This document shows positions 35,572 to 47,080 of a stretch of DNA of 64,000 nt, piece by piece. The position numbers and the translations under genes are program-made. How positions within the stretch are numbered: position 1 is the first letter of the stretch; every line of letters starts with the position of its first letter. Source of the stretch: Capniomyces stellatus (Eukaryota > Kickxellomycota > Harpellomycetes > Harpellales > Legeriomycetaceae); the NCBI GenBank assembly GCA_001661515.1, contig LUVW01000009.1, positions 515,772 to 579,771 of the forward strand. The letters run 5' to 3'. Below the pieces are notes generated by a model. It did no database searches, was not told the DNA's origin, and worked only from the letters and a program-made list of their open reading frames with translations.

Positions 35572-37244
35572 AACAAGTCACTTATACTTTATTATGGACT
35601 CTAATAACACTGTTGATGTATTTAGCGGGATTCCTCTTCTTGTTTTTATCGAATCTACCAAAGCCTGTATATATATATTTTAATAACACCTTCCTATTTT
35701 GTTTCTTTTGATTTTGGGATTAGCTTGGATAGTGTATATATACATTATTCAAAGTTTGCAAAGTTGGAGGCTCCGGTATGTTTACATAGCTCACGTATGA
35801 TCACTCGTTTCAGCAAACTCGTGTATCCAAGTATACTAAACTTTTATGTCGCAAATGTTAATTATTTTCAAAGATACGTACTGTCAACCAGGTTAACGTG
35901 CCTCTTGCTTTGATTGATGCGCCTTGTTCACCAAGAATATGCTTCTTTTTTCTTATTATCACGGTAGATACTTTGTTATTGCCGCTTTATTTTTTTGTTT
36001 TGCCTAATGTTAATGTGATAAATCTGCTTTATAAGTACACTTGCTATTTGAGTCGCTTTAATGATATATTATTATTACTAATAATTTAGAAAAAGCTATA
36101 GGGTTGATGATACAACTAAAGAGAGAAATAACGATGATATTTTATTGTTCTTAAACTCGATATGCGAATTAAACCTGACGTTTTTCCTATGTGGGATTTG
36201 AATATTTGATTTAATGCTCAAAATTTCAGGATTTTAAACAAATACAATACAAAAATGTTGGAGTTAATGCAGGCTTGTAGGTTTAGCGTATGTATTGGAT
36301 ATAAAATCTCAAACATAATAATCGGGTCAAAATCATTTGACTGCATTGAACATAGAAATGCAATGTTGTCATAATTTAGGTAAAAGGCCTAGAGCTAAAA
36401 AAAAAGAGGCAAAACTTTAAACATCAATAGCGTTTTAACAGAATCAGCCTGAACAAGCCTATTTTGATAAATATAGTGTGTATACTATTTGTAAACTCGA
36501 GAGCCTGTACATCTGCCATTCAAGTAGTCCGTCGATATACTTGGCTCTTGGGCCAGTCAACTGAATGGGACAAGTATACTCGCTTAATATTTAGTAGTAA
36601 GAAAACGTATAGGCTTTTGGTCAATGCCACCATCAATCGAGAGCAGTAGCGAGAACCCCAGAGATTACGGCATTATTTTTCCAGTTTGGATTTATAATCC
36701 AGAGTATTGATATGTCCGCCAACATCACTCTTTTTACAGCAACCTTATTTCTTTTTACAGCAACAACTTTCTTTTTACAGCAGCCTTATATCCTTTTACA
36801 GCAATTTTAGCCAAAGATGTATCTTTTAAAAAGGTAAATGTTAAGAAAAAGCTAATATTATTTAATGGCGACAAAAAGGTCATTGGTCAATCAAAGTTGC
36901 AGATAAATTGGGGCGTTCTACCATTAGGGGGTTTCTGCCTGGTAATTGGCTATTGCTATTGGCTGTATTGGGATTTTGAGATAAGGCGGACTTACACAAC
37001 CTATAACAGTGCTATGAATAGAGAGTTTTTTAAACCGCTACATAGCTGTTGCAAGATATACTTATCGTCATTGCTCAATAAAATCTTGGTGGAGTCAAAC
37101 ATGTACCGCCTTTGCTAAGATGAATCTAACACGTTCTTATTTTAACAAGTAAAATACCAGAGGAATAAGTAAAGCACACACACACAATATATTATGGGCC
37201 AAATGCCAGATATTTTTTTATTGAATTTAAATGCCAGGTTTTAG
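35572..37244. other. Spacer between the two Mso1-like paralogues
   Basis: AT-rich. It holds the repeat at 36729-36810, which lies in or beyond the 3' flank of the long paralogue and some 1.2 kb upstream of the short one. No further gene seen. Confidence 0.5.
36729..36810. repeat. Four dispersed-tandem copies of CTTTTTACAGCAAC
   Basis: Four imperfect copies of a roughly 14-bp core spaced about 20 bp apart. Each copy resembles a pyrimidine-rich splice acceptor (TTTTTACAG) on the plus strand, but no downstream exon is evident. Confidence 0.75.
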
Positions 37245-38495
37245 CTAGATTTTTTTTTCTTTATTGGAGTTGAATATGGAAGAGAGACGTCTTATTCTAA
37301 AACTTAATCCTATTTTCTCCTTCTCTTTGTCAAACTGTTCTGTTGTGTTATACATCTCTCGGAGATGTTCCAAGCTTGATTTTCGCTCTACTGGCCGAGT
37401 AAAGTCGGCCCTTTGTCTAGACATGGCAGCGCTGTTGGGACTTCTATTTGCTGGAACACGATTGGGTGCCTGGATTTTGCCCAGCGTCAAATAGTCATCT
37501 TCACCATCACTAACTCCGTCATACGCCCAGGCGCTTGCCTCTTTTTTATCAGTGCCATACTTATTTTTTCCATTGGTGAAGGGTGTATCAATTTTGGTCT
37601 CCTTATACTTGTTCTCAGCGTCTTCTAGCTTGTCGGATTTATCGTGGCTGGGTCTTCCAAATATCTTGTTAGAGAAATGCTTTGGTGTTAAATACACTTT
37701 TGCCCTGTCAGCTCTGCTAGACTTGCTTAAGACACTAACAATATCTGCATTTTTAGCAACTTCGAGCTGTTTATTTGGATTTAGAATAGGAGTCAGGGCT
37801 GGGGTTGCCAGTAGACCGGTGCTATCTTTTTCCAAGGGTTCGTCGTTTTTTTCAACATCATTTACCGGCCCTTTGGGGTTTTTTGGTATCACTTCCTTGA
37901 TATTTGACTCGAATTCGTCTTCAAAAAATGGGTCTAGTGGCGGGTGTTTTATGAAATACGGAACATCTTTTTTATTTGATATATAGTAGGCGTTTATTTT
38001 CCACTCCATCCTAGAAATGCTGGACTCGCTATCGTACTCGTCTTTTTTTTATTCCAGTAAAATATATTCGTTATTTAGAGCTTTTGTTAATTTTAACCTT
38101 TTTAGTAGACATCAATATCGCTGTATCCAGAAATCTGTGTTCCTAGAATTATTGGCATCTTTTTTTTTATATATAAAAAATACGCTGCTTTCGGTCTAAA
38201 AGTATGGAGGTGTCCTTGTCTTACCTAATTCTGAAGACAAAATATCCTTTATTGCAAGCTTGAACCTAGTTAGACTTAAATTGTTGTTATAGTTGTCGGT
38301 AGACCTGCGCCTTTTTTTGCTCTCCTTGCTAGAGTCAAGAAATCCGAGCCATGATGATCCATGCTTTTCTGTAGAGTCGTGGTTGTAGGTACTATTTATG
38401 TTATATTCTTCTGAATGGTGTTTGGTTATATTTCTGTTATACTCTTTGCTGCTGACTTTTCCCACACCACCAGATGTTCTAGCATGGAAATCCAT
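37245..38495 (-). CDS. Long Mso1-like protein (355 residues)
   Basis: Two exons, 38495-38225 and 38041-37245, joined in phase 1 (1,068 nt). The intron (183 nt) has a GTAAGA donor but an unusual poly-A-AAG acceptor; it is the only acceptor that keeps the conserved frame. The N-terminus is polar and His/Asn/Ser-rich with WLGFLDSS near residue 50, a basic KKRRR patch, then RFKLAIKDILSSE. The core is ISRMEWKINAYY (99-110) followed by HPPLDPFFEDEFES (123-136), which matches the short paralogue. The rest (140-355) is charged and probably disordered, ending in a basic segment with FRIRRLSSIFNS. As in the paralogue, the YY...P...PPxDPxFEDE core resembles the Sec1-binding motif of Mso1. No signal peptide or membrane span. 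Gene reality is likely; function is inferred. Confidence 0.6.
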
Positions 38496-39697
38496 ATCCC
38501 TTGAAAGTAGCTTTGAAGGCTATATGTACGTTTTTAGTGTTTTTTTTTTTCTTTTTTCGACGTGTACTTTTATTTTTTTATTAATGAAATTGACGTATGC
38601 TTTTATATACGACCTAGTGCCTACAAATTAACCAAGTGTAGCAATGTATGTAAGTAGTGTCTTTAGTGATGATAAGGAGGACTTATTATGTAGTAATATT
38701 TTTTTTAAAGAAAGAGTTTGGGTTGTATTTAAACCAAGATAACGCACATAAAGGCAAAACTAAATGGATCTTTACTTTTTCAAGAAATAAGAGCCAATTC
38801 GAAAAGCCCCATTATACACTTTTGAAGCCCAGCAGATTTATTTATAAATGCTACTTTGTTTAGCTGATTTTTTAAGTTTTACACCAGGAAGCTTGTTTAC
38901 TACACATATTTTACAGCATATCTATTAATAGACCAGCAAAAAAACGCTATATACTTTGAGTAAATAGAATGCACAAGTGCACCCTCGAAACCAAACTACA
39001 ATTATCATTACGCTAACGCTTTATGCCTCTGGCAATTAAACAATATGTTTTGATTGTTTGCTTATAAATGGTTCGTATGCTGCCTGAAGCTATTTTGAAG
39101 CATGTGATTATATACTTTATTCATGAGGGTGGGAGCCTACTTTTGGAATAAAAATTCTGGCACCAAGGTAATAATAAACAATAGGGTGTTATTTTTATAA
39201 CCTAAATTTACTGCACTGTTTGTTTATGCTTGACTATTTTGAATTTGCATTTGGTCTACATCAAATGGCAGTACCTTCCAACACACCATTGGCCTGTCTG
39301 GCCAAACACTGATATGTTATTGGTTTATGGTATCATTGGTTTAAATTGAATGTCAGGTTGGAGTGTTAGCTGAGGACTTCAGCCAAAAAAAAACTTGTTT
39401 GGTTGTGTAATTTGCATTCTCCAGACAAACAAGATCATTTGTTGTTGGTGCAACTTTAAATAAAGCCCGCTAAAATAACCAAAACAGTCGAGTCCCCCGA
39501 TTTTCGAGTTCAAAAGTTCGAGCCGAGTCAAATTAACCAAATAAAGACAGTATCAAGTAAATCAAATAAATCTCGAAATATAAGCTAAATAATAAATATG
39601 TACACTTGTTGCAGAGTGTGATTTGCCAAAATCCTTCAAAGCCAACTTGTAACTATGATTGTGGTGATGCTATCGGTAAACGAGGTAAACGAATGGT

Positions 39698-39792
39698 ATT
39701 ATTAATATTACTTTTACTATTACTGCTACTTTTACCATTACTACTACTTTTACTTTTACTTTTACTATTATTATTATTATTATTATTATTAC
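39698..39792. repeat. TTACTT/TTA microsatellite
   Basis: Imperfect CTTTTA and TTACTA hexamers grading into pure TTA trinucleotides, about 95 nt. Confidence 0.85.
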
Positions 39793-39888
39793 TCTGGAAC
39801 AAATGGAATTTACACAAGAAATCTATGCTTTGAACGATCTAATAAAAAAATTTCAACCTTTCTACGAGCCAAGCACATAGATGTTAGA

Positions 39889-39916
39889 ATGAGGAGGAGG
39901 AGGAGGAGGAGGAGAG
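39889..39916. repeat. GAG trinucleotide tract
   Basis: Eight or so AGG units just beyond the stop codon of the transcription-factor-domain gene, within its 3' UTR. Confidence 0.8.
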
Positions 39917-39930
39917 GGGGTATTCATGAC

Positions 39931-42201
39931 CTAGGTATTTTTACTATCGTTATCTACATCAGAGTCCAAGTATTCGTAGTTGTACAGGTTTGTATAACAT
40001 TTTTTTATACAGCAGGAGAATTTAAAGTAAGAGGCGTATTTAGGAACAGCCCAAGGGTTTGTATCGAGCGGAGTGATGCTGTAAACCTTCATCTCCTCCT
40101 CCAGTTCTGGAAAATTTGAGTTGGCATTATGGGCGGCGATTTTCATGTTCTGAATGCTGAGTATATGTTTTATATAGACCTTTGAGAACATGTAGTTGCT
40201 GGCAATATTTTTTAAAACTTCAAGGAGTAAATTTAACCCCTCAGAAATTCTCTCATGGTCCTTGTGGTCGGATAGAAAGTGGCCGTTCATTAACACCAAG
40301 AGACTGGGAAAAATCCAGGCCGATAACTGTGGACCTGATATTTGGTGAGGAAAGTTCTCCAACCCTTTTCTAATGAGCTCAACCTGGTCGATAGCAGCTT
40401 CTAAACTTTTAGTTTTGGCAGATTTTATTATTGCGTAGTGAAGAAATCGCCCTTTGCACCTGACCAAGTTTGATAGGTGCAGATGGACCTTGGCGCAGTT
40501 ATAGTACAGCAGCGTGTAAAAGTTGGTTTTTCTGTTGCTAGACTTTTGAAAGTCCTTTATGAAGTTTACGTGTTCTGCGCTAAATTTTTTATCAATTAAG
40601 ACGGTTGACTGCAAACTCAAATATACATGACCTCCAAACTCCTCAATTTTGTTTACATAGCTGTTAAATAGATTCATTTGCCTCTTTTCAAATTCAAACT
40701 TTACTTTTTTGTTGGGTATATTTTTATACTTATCCAACCATCGCCGATTTAGAAAGATTATTATCTCACCAAACAGCATAAAATAATGGCAAACCAAGCC
40801 AACCAGATCGATGGGGATCTCAACATTTATAGTATCTATGCTGTTTGCATCCGAGTCATTTGCTAGCAGATTCAAATACTTGACTTTGCTGCTGCAATCG
40901 CTTATATTGCCACCATACTTCCACTTAAAGTCGTTAGCAGGGTACTTGACGTACATGTCCAAAACGTCTATATGTGATATATTGCCCGTTATCATCATGT
41001 TTCCCCGATTGAAAATAAACAATGTCCACCACACGCGTCTATTTAATTCCTTTTCCTCTTCAGAAAGATGACTGATCGTCGTATTAGTACTCCTATCAAT
41101 TTTGTATAGCCCTGCTCTCTTTGCCGATCTATTTATATACACAAAAATCCACAAAAATTAAAGTCAGACAATAGCCATGCTCTAGCAACCCGGTATACGA
41201 CGTTTAAAAGCATTTAATGCTGTCGTTGTTGCCATACCAAACCACTACTAAGCTATAACTTACGATAGCGCCAAACCTATATCGCAATCAGCAACAACAA
41301 AGATTAATTAGTATAAAACTACAAAAGTTAGGTCCTATCAATCAGCTCATCAACCCTGTTGGGGGGGGGGGGTGGTTCTTTAAAATAATCATGTTACCAA
41401 GCCAAAAAAAAAGAAGGAAAAATAAAACTTACCACTATAAATAAGCACCGGGTTTCTATATGATGCCTTAGAGTAGTAATACGAAATAATCAAACATGAC
41501 CATATATAATACGTATCGGTACAGTATGGCGATTGTCTCAATAAAAACTCTGCTTTTTTAGCATACTGAGCTTCTCGGATGTCGGGACTGCTGTTGGTTA
41601 TAGCTGACAAGCTATTTAAGCCAAATGCTAGTAAGCTATACAGGAAGTAGTCCTTGAACTTTTTTTCTTTATACAGCTTTAAAGCTGTGGACATTCTTAG
41701 CGGTATCATTATTCCTGGAGTTGTCTGTAATAAATTCCAAACAATGTTTTCAAACTCTGTGTAGGTAGGAAGCGCAATGTTATCCGTGAACTCTTCTTCA
41801 AATTTATCCAGGTTGTTCAAGTTGAAGCTTTTGTTTCTGTACATTTCTATTAATGTTTTGCTGTCAATATTAGAAAGGAAGCTTTTATGCAACGTGATAG
41901 CCTTTCTGTGTTGGTTAGTTCTAATGTGAGACTCTAATGAAGCGTTAGTCCGTGTGTGTTCATCCAAGCTCAAGGTGCTTCTAATACCATCGATGGTCTT
42001 GCTCATAGTTGTGATTATGCTATTTATATCCTTTATTACATTTTTCCTAACCTTCTTGCTCGATGTCTTCTTTTCCACTACATAGGAAGAGTTTTTGCCT
42101 CCATTTGTTAAACGGGACCCACCCCCATTCGTAGTGTTTGATTCCTCCAACACCATTCTAACAGGCTCTATGTGTGTATGCGTGTTTTTGGTTTTTGTCA
42201 A
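39931..42201 (-). CDS. Fungal-specific transcription-factor-domain protein A, no zinc cluster seen
   Basis: Three exons: 42201-41433, 41276-41264 (13 nt), 41128-39931 (1,980 nt, 659 residues; the second Met at 42156 would give 644). The middle exon is required: without it the outer exons are out of phase. It supplies GLALS so that YSGLALSSAKRAGLYKIDR reproduces the YxGxAxRxAxxLGLHR signature of the Fungal_trans domain. This is followed by EEEKELNRRVWWTLFIFNR and a conserved PANDFKWKYGG segment. Family members are usually Zn2Cys6 transcription factors, but no CxxC...CxxC cluster precedes the domain; the N-terminus has only a basic KKTSSKKVRKNV stretch and a possible short coiled coil. The C-terminus carries FKFSCCIKKCYTNLY, shared with the paralogue at 47-50 kb, and stops soon after. 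A DNA-binding exon further upstream cannot be excluded. Confidence 0.8.
41264..41276 (-). other. 13-nt micro-exon of transcription-factor gene A
   Basis: GTTTGGCGCTATC on the coding strand, preceded by GATATAG and followed by GTAAGT. The flanking introns are 156 and 135 nt. Joined as G|GT TTG GCG CTA TC|A it restores the frame between exons 1 and 3. Confidence 0.85.
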
Positions 42202-45200
42202 TTGTGTACGTAGAAAAGGTGCCTTGGTAGCCTGTCAGTTTAATCGTTCAGGTTGTAAAGCATGCTATTTTAAGGTAGGGCTTCGTCTTGCAGATACAGC
42301 TTTTTTTTATTTGTCTGCGATTGTATTTGTGTTTACGATATAGGAAGTGCAGTCGTGTGGGCGTGAAAAATAAAACTAAACTTGTTACTATTGTTAAATT
42401 CTTAATGATAATTTATTTATATAATATGAAGCTGTAATGAGATATCAATTAAATTGACGAATTTGATTTTGATTTAAGAGTTCCAAGTGCTCCAGCTTAA
42501 AATTGGGCGATTTTACCGCTTTTTTATAAACTGTCAACATTAAAACTTCAAGTGCGCTTTTAAACCTTTCTCCAATTTCCGCTGTAATATTTTAAAATGT
42601 AGATTATAACGGAAAAAAAGGAAAGCTTGATATTTTTTTCTTCTCTCTCTTTCTTTCTATCCAGCTTCTCATAACTTAGAATTTACATCAAACCTCAAAA
42701 CAACCAAAAAAAAAAAATCTAAAATGCGCTTTTTATTATTATTGACAAGTATAAGGTGAATGTAGCTTTAAATTACCAACGTACTTTCTGGTAATACCAA
42801 TCTTTGATTTCGTCCAATTACAACCCAATTGAATCAGCTTTATTTCTCGAGCTGAATGGCAACAAAAAAATAAATAAAAAAACTCCAAATTGGGAACACG
42901 GCTTAACAGATACACGCCTTTAACAACATCATTTAATACTCTTTTCGTTTCAACTAAAAATCAAAAAAAAAAAATAGCTCAACACCAACTTATTTTGGAC
43001 ATTAGGTCAGATTTAAACTTTAGGCAATTATAAATTTTAATCCTTAAAAAGTAAACATGGAGGTGTGATTATAAAAATCAATGGCAACTGGTTTAGTTCA
43101 AGTTTTGTTTAGAGAGCCATTTTAAACTATATTTCACAATTTAACGTGAAGCACATAATTGGTTATAATTAAAGAACTCATGTTGTAAGTATATTGGTCA
43201 GCCCATTGAAATATTGCTTTTGCCATTATAAATATTCCTCCATTTGATTTGGTGTGGGGATTTTCCAATTTAATCAATTTGAATCATCAAAAGTCCTTGC
43301 CATTCTTCAAAGCACTTCAATGAAGGATCGTTTTACTAATAATAAAGCACATCGATAAATGTACCTTCAAGCATCAACAATATTATTGCCTCAATACTGC
43401 CCTGCTTCTAGTCAAATGGAGCTTCCTGTTTTACCAACTCAAATCATTTGGATAAGGTATTTGGATGTCTTATTGGTCATTTAAAGTGTATTAGAGTGAT
43501 ACTCTTGATTTTAACTGGTTTTCCAACAACCAAAGCAAGGAAATTTTTTAGAAAATTCGGTAACGCTATTATTTTACTATTTTATTTTAATTTTAATTTT
43601 TGCATTGGCTAGGTTCGGTAGCAAGATTACAGAATTAGTTGGAAGAAACTATAAAGTAAACTTGAACTCGTTTAACAAAGTATCTCTAGCATTAATACGC
43701 CGGCAAACTTTGAAAATAAGTATATTAATTAAATCGACAATTCTAATGGCAATACAAAAAAAAAAAGGCAAAGTTTGTGCCGGTTCCCTCTTTCATTGCA
43801 TTTCTGCTTTTACCCGCTTAACCCATGTGTAAGCAGTTCTTTATATCTTAGATACGCTGTGGCGTCTGTAGCAAAAGTGCGATAAAGTAAGAATACCATC
43901 AAACTTTTTGTCAATAGTCGTCACAAAGCGCAATACAGTCTATTGCAATAAATAAGGTGTCGTATTTATTGTTGAAATAAGGCACTAAAATCTGATCATC
44001 AAACTGTCCTTGGCTACAAATGTACTTGGCGATTCAATGTTGTATATAATCCATCAACACCTTACTCACTATTGCCCAATTTGGCCTAGTAACATCACTG
44101 AACTTGGTGGATAGGGCTTTATTTGGCGATTAGATTAAAATGAGTAGGCCAATATACTTAGTGACCTTGAACTGCAACTATTTTACTATAAAGGCATTTA
44201 GTGATTTTAAACACGCAGATTGATTTGTCACTCCTTGGTTGCACTCTGTGCTTATTGGCTTGCTTGAACTCCAAGTCATTTCATTTATCTCGGGAATGCT
44301 GCAAACAAGAAAATGTGCTATTAAATATCAGTCATCCATTCTTATACCATTGGGCGTGGGCTGTTTTCTGCAAGTAAGAGCATTATAGTCATATTATAAT
44401 CAATAAGAGGTGACTTATCCTACTAGTCACCGTTGAACGTGTGCAAAGTATAATTAGTGCGCCCTTTCAACAGATTTCTTTAACCAACACGGATCAATTT
44501 AGAAATGTAATTCTACTGGAATAAGAGATGTGAAAAATATCTCACAAACTGATTAGTTAATTTGGATTGAATGTTTGTAATGGTAAAATCTAATGATCAA
44601 CTCGAAAAAAAGAAAATAAAGTAGACAGATGTATGATGTGTGTTGCAAGTTGGGTCAGAGATGCTGGATGTTCTATTGGTCTTCCCAAAGTTATCCCAAG
44701 AGATTTTCCAACCCTTCGACAGGCCTACGAATAATGCATAGCAGTGGTTCTTTGAGAAATACCAATATTTGCATTTTTAATTTCAATATGCCACGTCACT
44801 AGTATATTTGGTAGTATTTTTGAATCAAGGTTTTCGTTAACTTTTGAAAAAAAAAGATAGAAAAAAAGAAACAAAAAGAAGGCGACTAAACGTAGCTCCA
44901 CTAACTCTTAATTGGTTGTCAAGTCCACACGAAATAAAAGGCAAGTTTTCAACATAAAAATGTCGTCAATAAGCAGCATATTTTGTAAATGGTCGGGTTT
45001 TGTTACTTTGCTCTAAAGAATCAAATCGATCGATTAACAAAATGTGCCTTCAACTTGGTAGTATGTGGTTTCGATTGTTCAACAGTAAAGCAAAACAAAA
45101 ACCGTGTATCATAAAAATACATCTTTAGCTGATAGGCTGCGTTGGTTCAACTTGTAAATGTGAAAATTTACCTTAGAGTTGTGAAATACAAAGGAGTTCT

Positions 45201-47080
45201 TGAACGTGGTCATTCCATTTTTGTAACTCATTTAACAACCTTAACAAAACATCAAGATAAAGGTTGGTTTCTACTTTTTTTTCTTTTAAATAGAACGAGA
45301 CAATTGGTCAAAATAAACTAACCCTGAATAGAGGTGAAGTTAATTTGAGTGAATAATATACATATATTTATATCTCGAAAAGCTTGATTAATAGAGATGG
45401 CCAAGTTCAGCCGATTAATATCCCCAAACAGCTGCCAGTTTCTTAAGTCAACCAATCTATGGATATTCTAATTTACTTGTTTGCTATTCAGCACACTTTT
45501 ACATGTGAATCATTTAACTCAAACACGGGTTTTTTTTTTTTTTTTTTTTTTGTAATTTTCATTATTTGTAAGTTGAGTTTTTTTTTTTCCATTTCTTTTT
45601 TTTTTAATTGGAATCTCGCGAGTTATTTTTTTCAGCTTTTTCAACACTCAAGTTCGTCAGTTATTTATTGTAACTGCAAGATGAGCGTTTTTTATTTATT
45701 TGAATTGAGCTTTTTTTTGTTATCGCCAATTACTAATAAAATCTCAAAAACATGACAAAACCAATTAGACTCACTCTTTAACAACTGGTTTATGAAAGAG
45801 TCTAAAGTACCTTTTATTATATAATCCTGGGCAAGAGCAGAATAATGTGTCACCTAGTTTTATCTTTTCTAATAGTAAAAAGTTCTTGGACTGAATCACA
45901 CAAATATAACTTGCGCGGATACTCTCAATGTCTTAAAGGTTCAAATACCCTCAATGTCTCAAAATCTCAAATGCTCTGAAGCTCAATATCTCAAATACTT
46001 TGGTGCTCAAAAGCTCAGAAAAATAGGAGGGCGAGTTAGTGTCTTTGGAAAAGTTCGGTAACTAACACAGAGGTCAAAAGCTTTAATTGATAAGAGCCCT
46101 TTACTCTTCTTTTTTTTCATTACTATTTTTATTAATCAATAAATTAATTGATTTTTTTTTGAATAGTATCGAGTTTATAACTCAATCTTAAGTTGATCCG
46201 TGGCATTCAGAATAAAGGGAGGTTATTCAGAAGCTTTTCTTCCAAATTTCCAAGACAACTAGCCCTCTTTATGTGGAAGAGTAGACAATGCTTTGTAGCT
46301 TTAGTTGTGAAAAGGTCCATTTGGCTTATCGGTGGCCGATATTCCGATTCAACTAAATCATGGCCAATTAATCAACGCGAATAGTTACATAATATCTAAC
46401 ACACGAACACGGGTTAAACTTTGTGAACAAGACGGATGATTGATTCAAACGTTTAACGTTTTGGTGAATTTGTAATTTCCCAGTGTCATTTTATTGCTAT
46501 TGTTTGAGCAAATAAGTTTGGCACCAGAAATTCACAGAGTGGAAGCACAGAACCCTATTTTATCAGAAATAATCCATATAATTTAGGCAGGCTAGGTCTC
46601 CCCCCCCCCAAGTTTGAAAACAATGTCAACTATCAAAGAAAAGTACGGACAGATCACCCTATTGTCATTGGTTACGTGCAACTTAAAGCACCCGGAATCC
46701 TTGAAGTCAGCGTAGGAGGCAAAACGGGAATGATGGTTGCGTACCCAAGAGACAGAGCAAAGGATAATCTGTGATGGTTGGGGATAAGTGTTAAAACAAA
46801 ACTGTATTCAACCAACACGCATAAAAAGAAAACAAAAGATAAATTATTTGTACAAAATAAAAGCTTCAACGACACCAAAACCAAACGCATATAGGTGCAT
46901 AAACAACATACGGAATCAAGAAGCCATTAGTAAGCATAGAAAATGTGCTTGATAGTTTTTATGGTTTTATTTTTTTTAGTGCTTGAAACTGAACGTCAAC
47001 ATGCCAAAACAGTGCTTGTGCTGAGAACTATACCGCGAGTGGTTTAGAGTAGGAGCAAATTGATTGGTGGTAGTGAATAA
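42202..47080. other. 4.9-kb spacer between the two transcription-factor genes
   Basis: AT-rich, with long T runs near 45530-45610. A loosely repeated CTCAATGTCTCAAATA motif lies at about 45920-46020. No zinc-cluster pattern, tRNA or other gene is recognised on either strand. The frame at 43605-43832 (+) lacks any family feature. Confidence 0.45.
45920..46020. repeat. Loose repeats of CTCAATGTCTCAAATAC
   Basis: Five or six degenerate copies of a CTCAAAT/CTCAATGT motif spaced irregularly over about 100 nt. They share the CTCAAT word with the exact heptamer array in the intron at 49064-49112. Confidence 0.55.

Larger units (their letters stand above)
38496..39930. other. Intergenic stretch with microsatellites
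   Basis: AT-rich 5' flank of the long Mso1-like gene and 3' flank of the first transcription-factor gene. It holds a CTTTTA/TTA microsatellite at about 39698-39792 and a GAG tract at 39889-39916. No gene seen. Confidence 0.5.

Noticed and set aside
36897..37118. 73-codon plus frame with a hydrophobic GFCLVIGYCYWLYW segment
   Set aside because: Could be a small membrane protein, but there is no recognisable family. It lies in AT-rich spacer with no supporting second exon.
39484..39545. GTTCGAGCC word resembling a tRNA B box
   Set aside because: No matching acceptor stem, A box or anticodon arm could be drawn around it.
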